A stretch of 64,000 nt of DNA from Tamarix chinensis (taxonomy: Eukaryota > Streptophyta > Magnoliopsida > Caryophyllales > Tamaricaceae). The position numbers and the translations under genes are program-made. The notes beneath the pieces were generated by a model, which was not told the DNA's origin, ran no database searches, and worked only from the letters and a program-made list of their open reading frames with translations. Location of the stretch: assembly GCA_030549775.1 (NCBI GenBank), contig CM060177.1, positions 93,310,736-93,374,735 on the forward strand, in the 5' to 3' direction. Shown one piece after another: positions 26,045 to 37,014 of the stretch. How positions within the stretch are numbered: the first letter of the stretch is position 1; each line of letters begins with the position of its first letter.

Positions 26045-26395
26045 TAATGGAGAGGAAGAGTATGCACCATCGGATGTGAGAGAATCCTTAATTTGCACAC
26101 TAAGGAGGTCGAATGTGATGAGTCCCAAAGAGAAAATATTCTTCAAACCAAGTGCACCATACTTGGAAAAATAAGGTTTCTTATTGTAGATGGAGGTAGT
26201 TGTGCCAATGTTGCTTCATGCACTTTAGTAGAGAAGCTTGGTCTCACTACTACAAAGTGTGACAAACCATATAAGCTACAATGGCTTAATGATGGTAACA
26301 TAGTGGAAGTGACAAATCAAGATGAAGTGGTGTATGATGCAGTTCTAATGGTTGCTTGTCATTTTCTTTTGGGGAGGCCATGACAATTTGATAGG
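26045..26395 (+). pseudogene. Gypsy aspartic protease remnant
   Basis: The open stretch 26093-26383 carries IVDGGSCANVAS, the retropepsin active site in the D-G-G-S form common in this gypsy group. It goes on with KLGL, PYKLQWLNDG and the terminal HFLLGRP motif. The domain looks complete in itself, but it is cut off from RT by stops in 26390-26780. Confidence 0.85.
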
Positions 26396-26569
26396 AGCGC
26401 CATAATGGAAGAAAGAGCACCTATTACTTTAAGTTTGCTAAGAAGAAGATTTTACTCACCCTTTAGTTACTAGGCTTAGTTATATTGATATGAGTTGTAA
26501 AAATTCCCTACTCATAGGTGGAAATTGTTTGGATAAGGCTATAGTAAAAAGGAAGGTAATCTACTTGTT

Positions 26570-27450
26570 GTTGTTGTTAGAGGATTGGGAAGGTTTGTAT
26601 TGATCTAAGGGTTAGGGCATTGTCAGAAGAGTTTGATGATATATTCCCTAATGACCTACCCTGTGTATTACTCCCCATTAGAGGCATAGAGCACCAAATT
26701 GACTTTGTATTTGGTGTTATACTCCCTAATAAGGCAGCCTATAGGTGTAACCCTAAAGAAGCCTTGGAGTTATAAAGGTAAGTAGATGAGTTATTGTATA
26801 AGGGTTTAATAAGGGAGTCCCTTAGCCCCGGTGCCATGTCTGCCTTGCTTGTACCAAAGAAAGATGGTACCATGAGAATGTATGTAGATAGTAGAGCTAC
26901 CAACAAAATTACCATCAAGTATAGGTATCCTATGCCTAGACTTGATGATATGCTTGATTGTCTAAATGGTGTGTCCTTGTTTTTCAAGATTGACCTATGG
27001 AGTAGTTACTACCAAATAAGAATGAAAGATGGTGATGAATGGAATATTGCATTCAAAACCAAGGGAGGGTTGTATGAGTGGATGGTTATGCCCTTTAGTT
27101 TTTCAAATGCCCCTAGTACCTTCATGAGACTTATGAATGAGGTACTTAAGCCATTTATTATTAAATTTGTAGTATTTTACTTTAACGACATCCTTGTGTA
27201 TAGCTTTAGTGATGAATAACATGTAAAGCATCTCAAACTTGTATTTCTAGCACCTAGAGGTCACAAGTTGTATGCTAAGCTAGAAAAGTGTGAGTTCTTT
27301 ATACCTAAGGTTACATTTCTAGGTTTAGTGGTGTTTAAGGATAGCATAGCCATGGATGAATCCAAAGTGGAAGTGATTAAGGCATAGTCCACACCTACAA
27401 GTCTTACACAAGTGAGGCCTTTTCATGGTTTGGCTTTGTTCTATCGGAGA
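26570..27450 (+). pseudogene. Gypsy reverse transcriptase remnant
   Basis: Landmarks in order: RGIEHQIDFV near 26690, then the open frame 26794-27219 with [58 protein letters not shown] and YFNDILVYS. The last is the catalytic YxDD box with the first Asp changed to Asn, which would abolish polymerisation. F(L)GLVV and [13 protein letters not shown] segments follow to 27450 with frame breaks. Confidence 0.9.
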
Positions 27451-27519
27451 TTTATTAGGGATTTCAGCACTCTACTAGCCCTTATAACTGAATGCATGAA
27501 GAAGGGTAAATTCAAGTGA

Positions 27520-27990
27520 ACCAAGGCCGCACAAGATGCCTTTGAGGTGATTAAGAGGAACTTAAGTGAAGCACCTATCCTATTATTACCTAACTTAAAC
27601 AAATTGTTTGAGGTTGAGTGCGATGTTAGTGGAGTGGGCATTGGAGTTGTTTTACTACAAGAAGGGAAACCAATCGCATCCTTTAGTGAAAAGCTCAACA
27701 ACTCTAAGGTGAATTACAACACATATGACAAGGAGGTCTATGCTTTGGTAAGAGCTCTAGATCATTGGTCCCACTACTTGTAACCTCAATAGTTTGTACT
27801 ACATATAGATCATGAGTCATTGAAGTACATCAATAACCGACATAAGCTTAATCCAAGACATGAAATATAGGTAGAATTCTTATAATATTTTTCCTTTGTA
27901 GCTAAACATAAAAGTGGTAAAACGAATGTAGTATCATATGCACTTTCTAGTAGATGTTCTACGCTCTCTTAGTTAGAAGCAAGAGTATCG
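27520..27990 (+). pseudogene. Gypsy RNase H remnant
   Basis: The frame 27547-27783 reads [30 protein letters not shown], the first catalytic Asp region, then [15 protein letters not shown] with the catalytic Glu. After a stop at 27781, HIDHESLKYI (third Asp, as DHESLK) and VVSYALSS (from the VADALSR motif, Asp changed to Tyr) continue to about 27960. Confidence 0.85.
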
Positions 27991-28049
27991 AGGTTTGGGT
28001 GAATTAGGGAACTCTATAAGGAATACAAAGACTTTGGTTGTTATTTCAA

Positions 28050-29250
28050 GGAACAAGATAAGAAGAGAGGCTTATTTGTCATCCAGGAAGGGTTCTTCTT
28101 CAAGAATAACAAACTCTGCATTCCCAAATGTTCCATCAGAAAATTACTTGTAGGGAAAGTGCATAGAGGAGGACTAGCTGGACACTTTGGCATCAACAAG
28201 ATCGTGGACGTACTTAGTGACCATTTTTATAGGTCCAAACTTGTGGGAGATGTACAAAGTGTAATAACTAGGTGTGTCAATTATCAAAAGTCTAAGAGTC
28301 ACTTTCATCAATGGCTCTATACTCCTTTACCTATCCCACACCAACCATGGGATCATGTGAGTATGGACTTCATTATAACATTGCCTAAGACATAGAGGCA
28401 AAATGATGCTATAATGGTGGTGGTGGATCGATTCTCTAAGATGGCTCATTTCGTTGCCTGCCATAAGACGGATGACTCCTCTTACATAGCTCATTTATTC
28501 TTCAAGGAGATAGTTAGGTTGCATGGTAATCCCAAGTCCATTGTCTCCAAATAGGGATACCAAGTTCCTTAACTATTTATGGAAGATATTATGGAGGCTA
28601 GTGGGTACCAAAGTCCTATTTAGTATCACCTACCATCCACAAACTGATGGGCAAAATGAGGTCACCAATAGGACTCTCACAATGCTCCTCAGAAGTTTGG
28701 TTCATAAATCCTTACAAGATTGGGATACCAAACTATCTCATTGAGTTTGCCTACAACTAATCACTAACCTATACTATATGACGCTCTCCTTTTGAAGAAG
28801 TATATGAGGTGAACCCTACTACTCCCATCGATCTCTTACCTCTTCTTATTGAAGCCCACACCAACTTCAATGCACAAGAAAGGACTAGAGTAATGAACAA
28901 GCTCCATGAGAGGGTGAGATAAAAATTGAAAGGGCAAATGAATTATATATGAGTAAAGCTAACAAACACTGGAGACAACACTTGTATGAACCAAGAGACC
29001 TAGTTTGACTTCACCTTAAGAAGGAACGGTTTCCTTCTAAACAAAAGAACAAACTCATGCCTATAAGTGATGGCCCATACAAAGTTATTGAAAATATTGG
29101 TGATAACGCGTATAAATTGGAGCTACAAGACAAAATGGGAGATATATCAAATATATTTAATGTGGGAGATCTACTACCTTACATTCATGATGAGCCATTT
29201 AGAGACAAGGAGGATGCTTTTCAAGAGGGAGAGGATGATGGGGTATAATC
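28050..29250 (+). pseudogene. Gypsy integrase remnant
   Basis: Fragments are in order: zinc-binding HRGGLAGHFGINK...CVNYQKSKS (28159-28300), PWDHVSMDFI with the first catalytic Asp (28345-28380), [12 protein letters not shown], a frameshifted SNRDTKFL around 28545 with the second Asp, YHPQTDGQNEVTNRTL (28630-28680) carrying the catalytic Glu, and a C-terminal SDGPYKVIENIGDNAYKLEL segment (29060-29120). No chromodomain follows before the PPT. Stops at 28394, 28552 and 28742 break it. Confidence 0.9.
29224..29235 (+). other. Polypurine tract of the gypsy element
   Basis: A run of A and G directly upstream of the 3' LTR start (TGATG at 29236), the expected primer site for plus-strand DNA synthesis. 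Confidence 0.75.
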
Positions 29251-30138
29251 TTCATTTGATGATAACAATCTCATCATAGATTTTTCCAAGTTTGAGAATC
29301 ACAAAACTCTCCTTACTAGGACAAATTAATCACTCCTTAAAATCTAGCTATGCAAACCATGCAAACTTACCTTCAACCATGTTTTTTCCTCTAATTTCCC
29401 CACCCATTTTAGTCCATTTTCCTTTAATATTTTAGCCCCAAAAATGCCACCAAAACGCAGCCCATTCTACACCCATAATAGCCACACAAAATAGTCACAA
29501 GTCCCTCTCAAGTTATATGTCAAGTCCTTTTCAGCACTTGGGAAGAATAATGTAAATTTTTGGGGAGAAAAGGGAAGGATAGATGGCATTCCTTACTCAT
29601 TTTTGTCTCTTACAAGATTAAAATAATATTTCTCTCTTTATTTGTGAGTCAAGTGGTAGCTATATGAATTAGACATGTGCTAGGGAGATCCATATATTCA
29701 AAAATCCAAACCAAAATATCTTACCATGACTGAAACTCATGGTTGGTATATTAGGTAGATTGTTTTTTTATAGCTCAAATTACATTTATTAGTTGGTTAA
29801 GTTGTAACCCTTAATCCTACACTTCATCTATAAGTGCCAAGGATAGAATGAAAGAGAAACACAACTTATTTGGCTGAAACATCTTCTCTCTAGTAAAACC
29901 GAGAGTCCCCCCCCCTTTCTAACTCAAGTGTAAGAGTTTAAAGTTTGCAAAATATTCCAAGATTTATCCTAAGAGTATATAATTTAGGTGATTCTTGTTA
30001 GTATTGATTCAAGGAGTACTAAGAATCAATTTTATTCCCTCAAATCTCTCCCTACTCTTCTCTTTAATTTTTGGTTGTTCTAAGTTAAATTAGAACACCA
30101 CCTCCTAACATGACCCAAGTTGGATCTCATATGCATCA
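29236..30138 (+). repeat. 3' LTR of the gypsy element
   Basis: It begins TGATGGGG and ends CATATGCATCA. It aligns with 22485-23409 throughout, with scattered substitutions and small indels. Confidence 0.9.
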
Positions 30139-31847
30139 ATTCCAAATTCAAATTTAATTCTAAGGTCCAACTGAGAATCCACTAAGATTATACTATCCCA
30201 ATAATTCACAGTTTTAGGCTTAATAAGTTATAAACAACCAAAATGTCTTTATATGTTATTTACTCCATAAGTTCCCACTTTAATCCCATATGCTATTAAA
30301 ATTAACTAAATTTCATGGCTTAGATAAATAACATTAAAATAAACACTTTAATATAACATTATAATTCTTGAAAACTTTTAGAAGTGACAAAATTACCATT
30401 TTACCTCTGAAACATAATTAAGCCCATTTAGCATATAAAACCCTATTTATGCATATGTGGCATTACCTATTTCACATGATTTTCATACTAAACATAATAT
30501 AACACATACTAGGCATATATGATGGGAAATTTCATATTTTAAGTAAAAAGACAACAATACCCCTAAAGCATGTAAACATTTAATCCTTTATAACTATACC
30601 TAATCATGCTAAAATCTCAACATATCATAAATAACACTTTAAGTAGTTAATGCAAGGGATCTAATGGTGAGTCAAAAATTATAATAAGATGCCATACCCT
30701 TCGGAAAAGGAGGCAGAAGAGGAGGATACAATAGATGACAACGTCACAATTTAACTAAAATTCTAACCTTCTTTACTTATTCAAAAATAAATAAAGGCTA
30801 GATAGAAGAAAATGTAGAAGTGAAAATAAGAGAACAAGGATAAATAGAGGAGGGTGGGTTTCAATTATAGGATCAATAAAGCTCAAGAACACTTAGAAAT
30901 AATAACTAAGGTGACGATAGAGGTGGGATCAACCAAAAGGAGCAAAGGAGATAAAGGTTAAATTAAAATAAGCTAAGAAAAATACATTATAAATAGGGGA
31001 TGGAAGCTACTAAAATATTATCCCAATAGAGAGGGGGAGCTTGCTTGTTCAAAACTTGAATGAAATGTAGGTGGTTAAATATGGTGGGTGTGGAAGATTT
31101 ATGATGACCCGCTAGTCAAGCCAAAGGGGTGTAGGTTTGTATAAGGGTAAGGAAGAATGTGTTTATAAAGGTGGGGAATGGGTAGGTTGTAACACCCCCA
31201 AATTTACTACTGAAAAATTTCATTTAAGAAAAAGGTTTTAGCGGAAGCGAAAGAATTAAAACCATAAACTTGGGGGTATTACCGCCACACTTAGTACCAG
31301 ACCGGTTCACTCCTACCGTTCCGATACTAAGTGCTAAGGCTAACTAAACAATCATTAAGTAAGAGTCACCAAAACATAGGTCCATTCACGAAAACCACGT
31401 GTCAACAACAGTTAAAATATCGTTAAGATTGCAACTTAAAAGTATGGTTTCAAAGCAAGAAGCGTAGTACAAAATATGGTTAATAAGATGGGTCCCAAGG
31501 GACCAATATCCGGATCGCCTACTCACTCAAGCCAAGCCTTCCACCCCACAATTAGTAACCGATCAAACCTGCATAGGAGGTCTGCTCTCCACCATCGGTG
31601 GATCATCACAGGACCCATTCAATCAAGGTAGTATCAGTACGGGTCCAATACTGAGTAAGGGCGCTAGTGCGCTAAGGCCAAGCATACAATCATACAACAT
31701 AACATACGTAGCACAATCATATAGACAACATGTGATAACCAGCAAGATAAGGCCTGAACACTTTTCTGTGACCTATTCCTCATTTCTCATTAATAATACG
31801 TTCATTCCACACAGATTCTTTAATAGTCCGTGTGAGTGCGGGAACCC

Positions 31848-32175
31848 CACTATTATAGCCAGTGGAACGGTCACGAGAGCCATACCCTGCCACTATTATA
31901 GCCGTTGGACCGGTCACGAGGGTAACATACCCTGCCACTATTATTTGCGGTTGGACCGGTCTGGCCCTGACTCACAAGGTGTTCCACTGTAAATGTTGGT
32001 ATCTTTCCCAGGTCTTATCATCATTCTGATTAGTTTGTTGAGCACGGAATCCCCCACTATTATAGCCGGTGGAACGGTCACGAGGGCCATGCCCTGCCAC
32101 TATTATAGCCGGTGGACCGGTCACGAGGGTAACATACCCTGCCACTATGATTTGCCAGTGGACCGGTCTGGGTCC
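31848..32175. repeat. Hairpin repeat array CCACTATTATAGCCGGTGG
   Basis: Six units, each CCACTAT(T/G)AT...GGTGGA(A/C)CGGTC or a close variant, followed by ACGAGRG and CATACCCTG. Unit length is about 41-47 bp, in two groups separated by a spacer (31990-32050). The CCAC and GTGG ends can pair. Confidence 0.85.
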
Positions 32176-32754
32176 AGCTCAACATCTTTCTCTGTAAGTA
32201 GTTAATGTCTTAACATATCTTATTCAAAAGGTTTTCACCATGCATAATTCGTTCTCTTTATGCTTTACACATCGCACACAATAAAGTTCCACATCCATAA
32301 CTACACTGTAATCAATAATACACATGATAACACCAACCAACTCTAAGCAGCCATAACCAATCCTAATTGTCCACACCAACCCGTGGTTTACCGCTCTTAA
32401 CCCTATTTTACCATAACAACCATACTTAGCCATCCCAAACCTTAATCATCCTCAACAAATCACAATTAGCTACTCCAACCCTACTTAATCACAATGACCC
32501 AGATTTAATCACTCCAAAACCCTAATTCTGTCTCCTCCATACCCTTATACTATTCCACGTACTATTCTCCGTCTAAAACAGTTAAACTCCCAAATAATAT
32601 TTGCTTTACCTTCCTTACATCCCAATTCAACCTTTCATACGTAAATTTTGCTCCCATGCAAATGTTACACATCCCATGCAACCTCTCGAACTTTTCACAC
32701 GAAACCCTAAATCCCATACAATCATTAACTCCCATGCAAACCCCTAACTCCACC

Positions 32755-33130
32755 ATACACCATTAATACCACCATGAGATCACTAATACCGCCATAGAAC
32801 ATCAATACCTCCATAAAATCACAAATACCACCATACAAACCCTAATACCACCATACAACATTAATACCTCCATAAAATCACTAATACCACCATAAAAACC
32901 CTAATACCACCATAAGCCATTAATACCACTATGCAATCATTGATACCACCATACGAACCCTAATACCACCATGCAAACCCTAATACCACCATACCGACCA
33001 TAATACCACCATACAACATTAATACCTCCATAAAATCACAAATACCACCATACAACATTAATACCTCCATAAAATCATAAATACCACCATACAACCCGAA
33101 TACCACCATGCGAACCATTAGTACCGCCCT
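32755..33130. repeat. Minisatellite AATACCACCATACAAMCCYT, about 17-20 copies
   Basis: Tandem units of about 20 bp built on ATACCACCATA, with two alternating tails (CAACATT and AAACCCT) and a variant TACCTCCATAAAATCA. The unit has no spacer structure, so it is not CRISPR-like. It is unique to this LTR among those in the window. Confidence 0.9.
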
Positions 33131-34030
33131 AGAACATTAATACCATCATACAAACTTCAAGACTCCCATGATGGTTCCCAACTCATATTACCATTTATCC
33201 TAATATGCATGTCCTAGAGGGCCATAACATAATACATCATACATATATATGTCATGCTCATACCATGGGAGCACATACAACATACCTCAATCTCCAAGCT
33301 GCGCGACACATAAGACAAGTTATACACAGATTATATAATACATGGCATAGCATGGCATACACAACATTCAACACATCGATGTCACACATAGCACAAGGCC
33401 ATTAGCTTCGTTCTTACCTAAGGCGACGCCGGGCTTGGAGCACGCTCCTCTAACTCCTTAGGGCTTTGGTCGGGGTTACCTATAAAAGGGGAAAATGCTA
33501 AGTATTAGTTTCCCTTATAATTACTATCAATCCTCATTCTAGTTTAAGGTTAGGGTTTTTATTACTAAAAAGGGTTTTATACAAAAACTAGGGTTTTTAC
33601 CTTAGAATTAGTATACTAAATATTGGTAGTCCAAATATATTTATTTTTTGATACTTATTGTTACACTTATTTTATTAAAACCCATTAGCCCTATTCTTAT
33701 AATAGTAATGTTCATGCTAACTATAGAAAAATAGTGATAATAATAATAATAATAAAACTAATAATAACGATAATAATAATAATACTCCTAGTAGTAATGA
33801 TAATAACCATAATACAACCAAGTAAGGTTTAGCAACCACAATAATAACCGTAGTAAGGATAATAGAAGTAATAATAGTAATATTATTAATAATGTTAATA
33901 CCAATAATTATAAAAACTAAGATTAAAGTTAAGTATAATAAAAGTTAGGGTTCAAAAGGGATGTTAGTATTAGTAAGAAAATAAGATCTTAATAATTGAG
34001 GCAATAATAATGGTAATAATGACAATAGTA

Positions 34031-34033
<3 letters not shown>

Positions 34034-34073
<40 letters not shown>

Positions 34074-34075
34074 TA
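34034..34075. repeat. (AAT)n microsatellite
   Basis: A run of about 13 AAT units inside a wider AAT-rich zone (33740-34140). It produces a meaningless poly-Leu stretch in the minus-strand frame. Confidence 0.9.
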
Positions 34076-34795
34076 ATAAAAGTAATAATAATAATGATAA
34101 TAATAAGTATATTAGTATTAATATTAGTAGAAAATAGTAGCAGTTATGAAAAAGGGATATTAGGGTTTGGATGAGTGCAGAACCACCTAGGGTCAGTGGT
34201 GGTCCGGCGGCGGCGCGTGGCGGTGACGGCGGCGGTGGTGGAGGAGGAAAAAAGGGGGAAAGATGGAGGTGGCGGTTAGATGGGAGGGGAAAAGGAGGAG
34301 TTTGAGGTGGGGAAAGAAACAACAGGTGAAGGGGAGTGGAGTGAGGGTGGTGGCGTGGCAAGGGGTGGCGGCGCGCGACGGCGGCGGCCGAGGGTGGTGG
34401 AGAGAGGTGGAAGATGAGGGAGGAAGGAGGATAGGGAGGCAAGGAAAGATGGAGGTAGGGGAAGGTAGAGGGAGGTCTGTTGGACATTTTGGAGGGTGGA
34501 GGAGGCGCTGGTGGCAGCTGGGTTGGCGGTGGAAGGCGGCGCAAGGGCGGCAAGGGGTTGGAAGGGGCTGCTCGGGGTGGCTATTTTGCATGGCCAGGGC
34601 AGCACGTGCAGGGCAAATCGAGGGCTGAGGAGGGCTTGGTTAGGTGGAGGGTGGTGCAAGGTGGGGTTCTGGGCGGCGTTCGACCGGCAGCGTTGGGGGA
34701 CGGCGGCGGTTGACGCGTCTGATGGGGCGGCGGCGAGAGGGAGCAAACCTAGGGTTTCATGGTTCCCAATCCCAAACCCAGGTGATCAATGGGGA

Positions 34796-34803
34796 TATTT
34801 ATA
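34796..34803 (-). promoter_or_regulatory. LTR TATA box, minus strand
   Basis: Minus-strand CCTACC followed by TATAAATA. The same CCTACC-TATA arrangement occurs at 39984-39991 in the related LTR. Downstream on the minus strand lies the C/T-rich leader-like block. Confidence 0.6.
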
Positions 34804-35159
34804 GGTAGGGTGGTCGGGCAAGGCCAGGGGAAGAAGACAAAGGGGGGTGCAGGCGCCAGGCTGGCCGGCAGGCGGCAGGTCCTGCCATGGCAGGTTGGGT
34901 CAGGGAGGGGGAGAAGAAAAGGGAAAGAGATGGGCACACGGGAAGGGGAGCTGTGGAGCTTGTTGGGGTCGAAAAAGGAAAAGAAAACGACAGGGAGGCA
35001 GGGGAGGATGGTCGGCGCTGGTGGCTGCCGGTGAAGATCACACGGCAGGCGTCGACTGCAGGACGCGGCGTAGGTCGGGGAGGAAGAAGACATGCAGGGT
35101 AGACCGGCGGTCCAGGGAAGAAAAGAAAGGGGAGAAACCGACCGATCGACAACGGTTAT

Positions 35160-35310
35160 AACGTCCGTAAGTCAAACGCGGCGTATTGAGGGTTGTGGGA
35201 GGAAAACGCAGCGTCGCGTCGAAGGCTGGCAACGACTATCTCTTTACTTAGCGCGACGCGGCGTCTCAGCAAATTGAGCGGCGAAACGCTGTGTCGCGAT
35301 TATGGGAAGG
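35160..35310 (-). promoter_or_regulatory. CpG motif cluster upstream of LTR TATA box
   Basis: Four related CpG motifs in about 130 bp: AACGCGGCGT (35177), AACGCAGCGTCGCG (35205), GCGACGCGGCGT (35253) and AACGCTGTGTCGCG (35284). They lie about 360-510 bp upstream of the TATA box on the transcribed strand. A role as LTR promoter sites or methylation targets is inferred. Confidence 0.4.
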
Positions 35311-36453
35311 GGGCCGAACAGTGCTGGGCCGCGGACAAGGGAAAGAGGAGAGGCGGGGAATTCGGGCCGCGCGTAGGGAGAGGGGAGGCGAGGGGTCTGG
35401 GCTGCGCAGGCCGGCCCAGTCGGGGGGTGGAGAGAAAGAAAAAAAAAAGAAAGAGGTGGGAGAAAAAAGGAAGAAAAGGGAAAATAAGAAAATAAATAGG
35501 ATGGGAAAATAATTAAAATAACTTATGGGGAAATTGGGGTATTTTTGGGTTATTTAGAATATTAATATTTATAAAATATTAAATAAATTCCTTTTTTGCT
35601 TATTTTAGACTATTTTAGATAAATTCCCTTAACCTCCATGCTAATTAGGAAAAATACCCAAATTTTCTTCCAATTAAATTCTTTATTATTTTCCTCTTAA
35701 TCTACCTTAATTAACTCTCTACATTTTAATAAATGAATTTATATAATTAATTTTCCTAATAATTCCTTATTTGGCCATAATTTCAGAAATTAGGATTTTG
35801 GGATATTACATAGGTAGATAAAAAAGGGTTTGAGTGTAAGAAATGTAAAAATATCATAATTAGGTACATTTAGAATATGAATAAAATCAAGAAAAGGATA
35901 AAATAAGTCCAAAAGTTATGAAACAAGTCAAGATATAATCAAGTATTTTTTAGGAGTTATTTTTCTTAGCTTTCATAAGTCTATAGGATTTATAGATTAT
36001 TTTTGGTGGAAGAAAGATTGATAAATGAAAATTAATGAAAAAAAATATCAAACAAATCCAAAAAATTACCAAATTTAGTGGGAATGTATAAAATATGTTT
36101 AGAAATCCAAATATATAAAAATATTGGGCACATAAATCATATTGGAGCCAAAAAAATTTAAAAATTAGAAAATAATGTAAACCATGGCACCTCGATCGAC
36201 CGCTCTGATCAAGAAGTTAATCGCCAAAGCATTAGGCAACACATTTGACCTAGAGGGCAAGACTATCAACCTAAGGTTAGACTTGTTTGATCTTTGTTCC
36301 AAAAATTCTATTTCTAAATAAATTTTAATGACATTAATCTAATCAATAATTAACTACTATTATCATACAATAATTTCTATACATAAGTACACATAAAATA
36401 TCAAGTTTATAATTAGGCTTCCAAAAAGGGTTAATTGAGGATGGGGTATTATA

Positions 36454-36894
36454 AGTAACCTAAGCTTCTTAAGTAGTTTTGGCATTGATGATGTGACTCA
36501 ATAGTAGATTGCTAATTATGGGTTGAAGATAAAGTAATACTAATTTTTCATGCTGATTCTAGGGAATGGAGAAATGGGGTAGGGTTTTGCTTCACCGTTA
36601 GTGGAGGTGGATGATGTTTATTCTGCGGTGGGTGGATTAGAGAGTGAATGATTTTAGTTCAAAGGCTTTCATTGAAAATTTGATGGTGTGACTCCATATA
36701 TAGTGATTTTCATGGTCCAAATTGATTAAGATCGTTGGAAAAGTGATGCCAATATTTTGGGTGGGTACAACAAGTAGAGATGGAGTAGCGTCAAATGGGA
36801 GGGCCATGGATGTATATTAAAGGGAATACCTTTAAGATGATTGGAAAGGGTGTAGTTGCAGATGGAGGATCGACAACTTATGAGGGTATTTCAC
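36454..36894 (-). pseudogene. Copia gag remnant, N-terminal part
   Basis: This is the other side of the copia gag after the solo LTR insertion. A minus-strand reading around 36640-36740 gives fragments such as FSMKAFELKSF with many stops. The identification rests mainly on position between the copia LTR remnant (36895-37014) and the gag part at 20526-21021. Confidence 0.4.
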
Positions 36895-37014
36895 TTATAT
36901 ATTACCATAAAAAAGATAGGATATGGACCTACCTTTTTATCATTGATAAATAATTGGGTATATATAATATAATAGTTTTACTAACTTCCTAGACTAAATT
37001 AACAAGTTTAAACA
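36895..37014 (-). repeat. Copia 5' LTR, inner part
   Basis: AAAAGATAGG...TAATAGTTTTACTAACTTCCTA matches 17095-17180. It is cut at 37014 by the family A element; the remainder lies at 43331-43385. Confidence 0.6.

Larger units (their letters stand above)
22485..30138 (+). mobile_element. Ty3/gypsy retrotransposon with both LTRs, non-functional
   Basis: Two LTRs of about 0.9 kb (22485-23409 and 29236-30138) flank a PBS, gag, protease, RT, RNase H and integrase in gypsy order on the plus strand. A PPT lies just before the 3' LTR. The LTRs begin TRATG and end CATCA. Flanking pentamers GGTCC and ATTCC agree at three positions only, so the target duplication is eroded. Reading frames have many stops, and a foreign segment of about 1.35 kb splits gag from protease. 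It inserted in an older family A solo LTR. Confidence 0.9.
31188..35810 (-). mobile_element. Youngest-looking family A solo LTR, TSD TAGGT
   Basis: It starts TGTAACACCCC and ends GGGATATTACA, with perfect TAGGT duplications at 31183-31187 and 35811-35815. It is 4,623 bp long, the longest of the family here. It keeps CpG-rich parts (34190-35410) that are worn down in the other copies, consistent with a recent insertion into the older LTR at 21022-36453. Inside are hairpin units (31850-32170), a minisatellite (32755-33130), AAT microsatellites, a leader-like block, a TATA box and a CpG motif cluster. The long minus-strand frames (202, 156 and 132 residues around 33945-34746) are Pro/Ser/Leu-rich with no recognisable domain. 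Confidence 0.9.
21022..36453 (-). mobile_element. Family A solo LTR, heavily interrupted, TSD AGTGA/AGTAA
   Basis: It starts TGTAACAACCCC at 21022 and ends GGGGTATTATA at 36453. The copia sequence on either side carries AGTGA (21017-21021) and AGTAA (36454-36458), a 5-bp duplication with one change. Removing the gypsy element at 22485-30138 and the solo LTR at 31188-35810 leaves about 3.1 kb, the size of its relatives. The parts visible are GTTGCTGCCAC near 21090, the GGCACACAAGCAACACAATACCC tract near 22030, and AT-rich middle parts at 30139-31187 and 35816-36440. Confidence 0.8.

Noticed and set aside
32755..33130. Regular short repeats that could suggest a CRISPR array
   Set aside because: The units are contiguous without unique spacers and the setting is a plant retrotransposon LTR. 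It is a minisatellite.
33945..34746. 202-residue minus-strand ORF with Pro-rich and poly-Leu parts, and its neighbours of 132 and 156 residues
   Set aside because: The poly-Leu run is the AAT microsatellite read on the other strand, and the rest is biased LTR composition. The frame is not shared with sister LTRs.
34749..35512. Several 60-117-residue frames in the GC-rich part of the LTR
   Set aside because: Mutually overlapping on both strands in GC-rich promoter-like DNA, with no recognisable motif.
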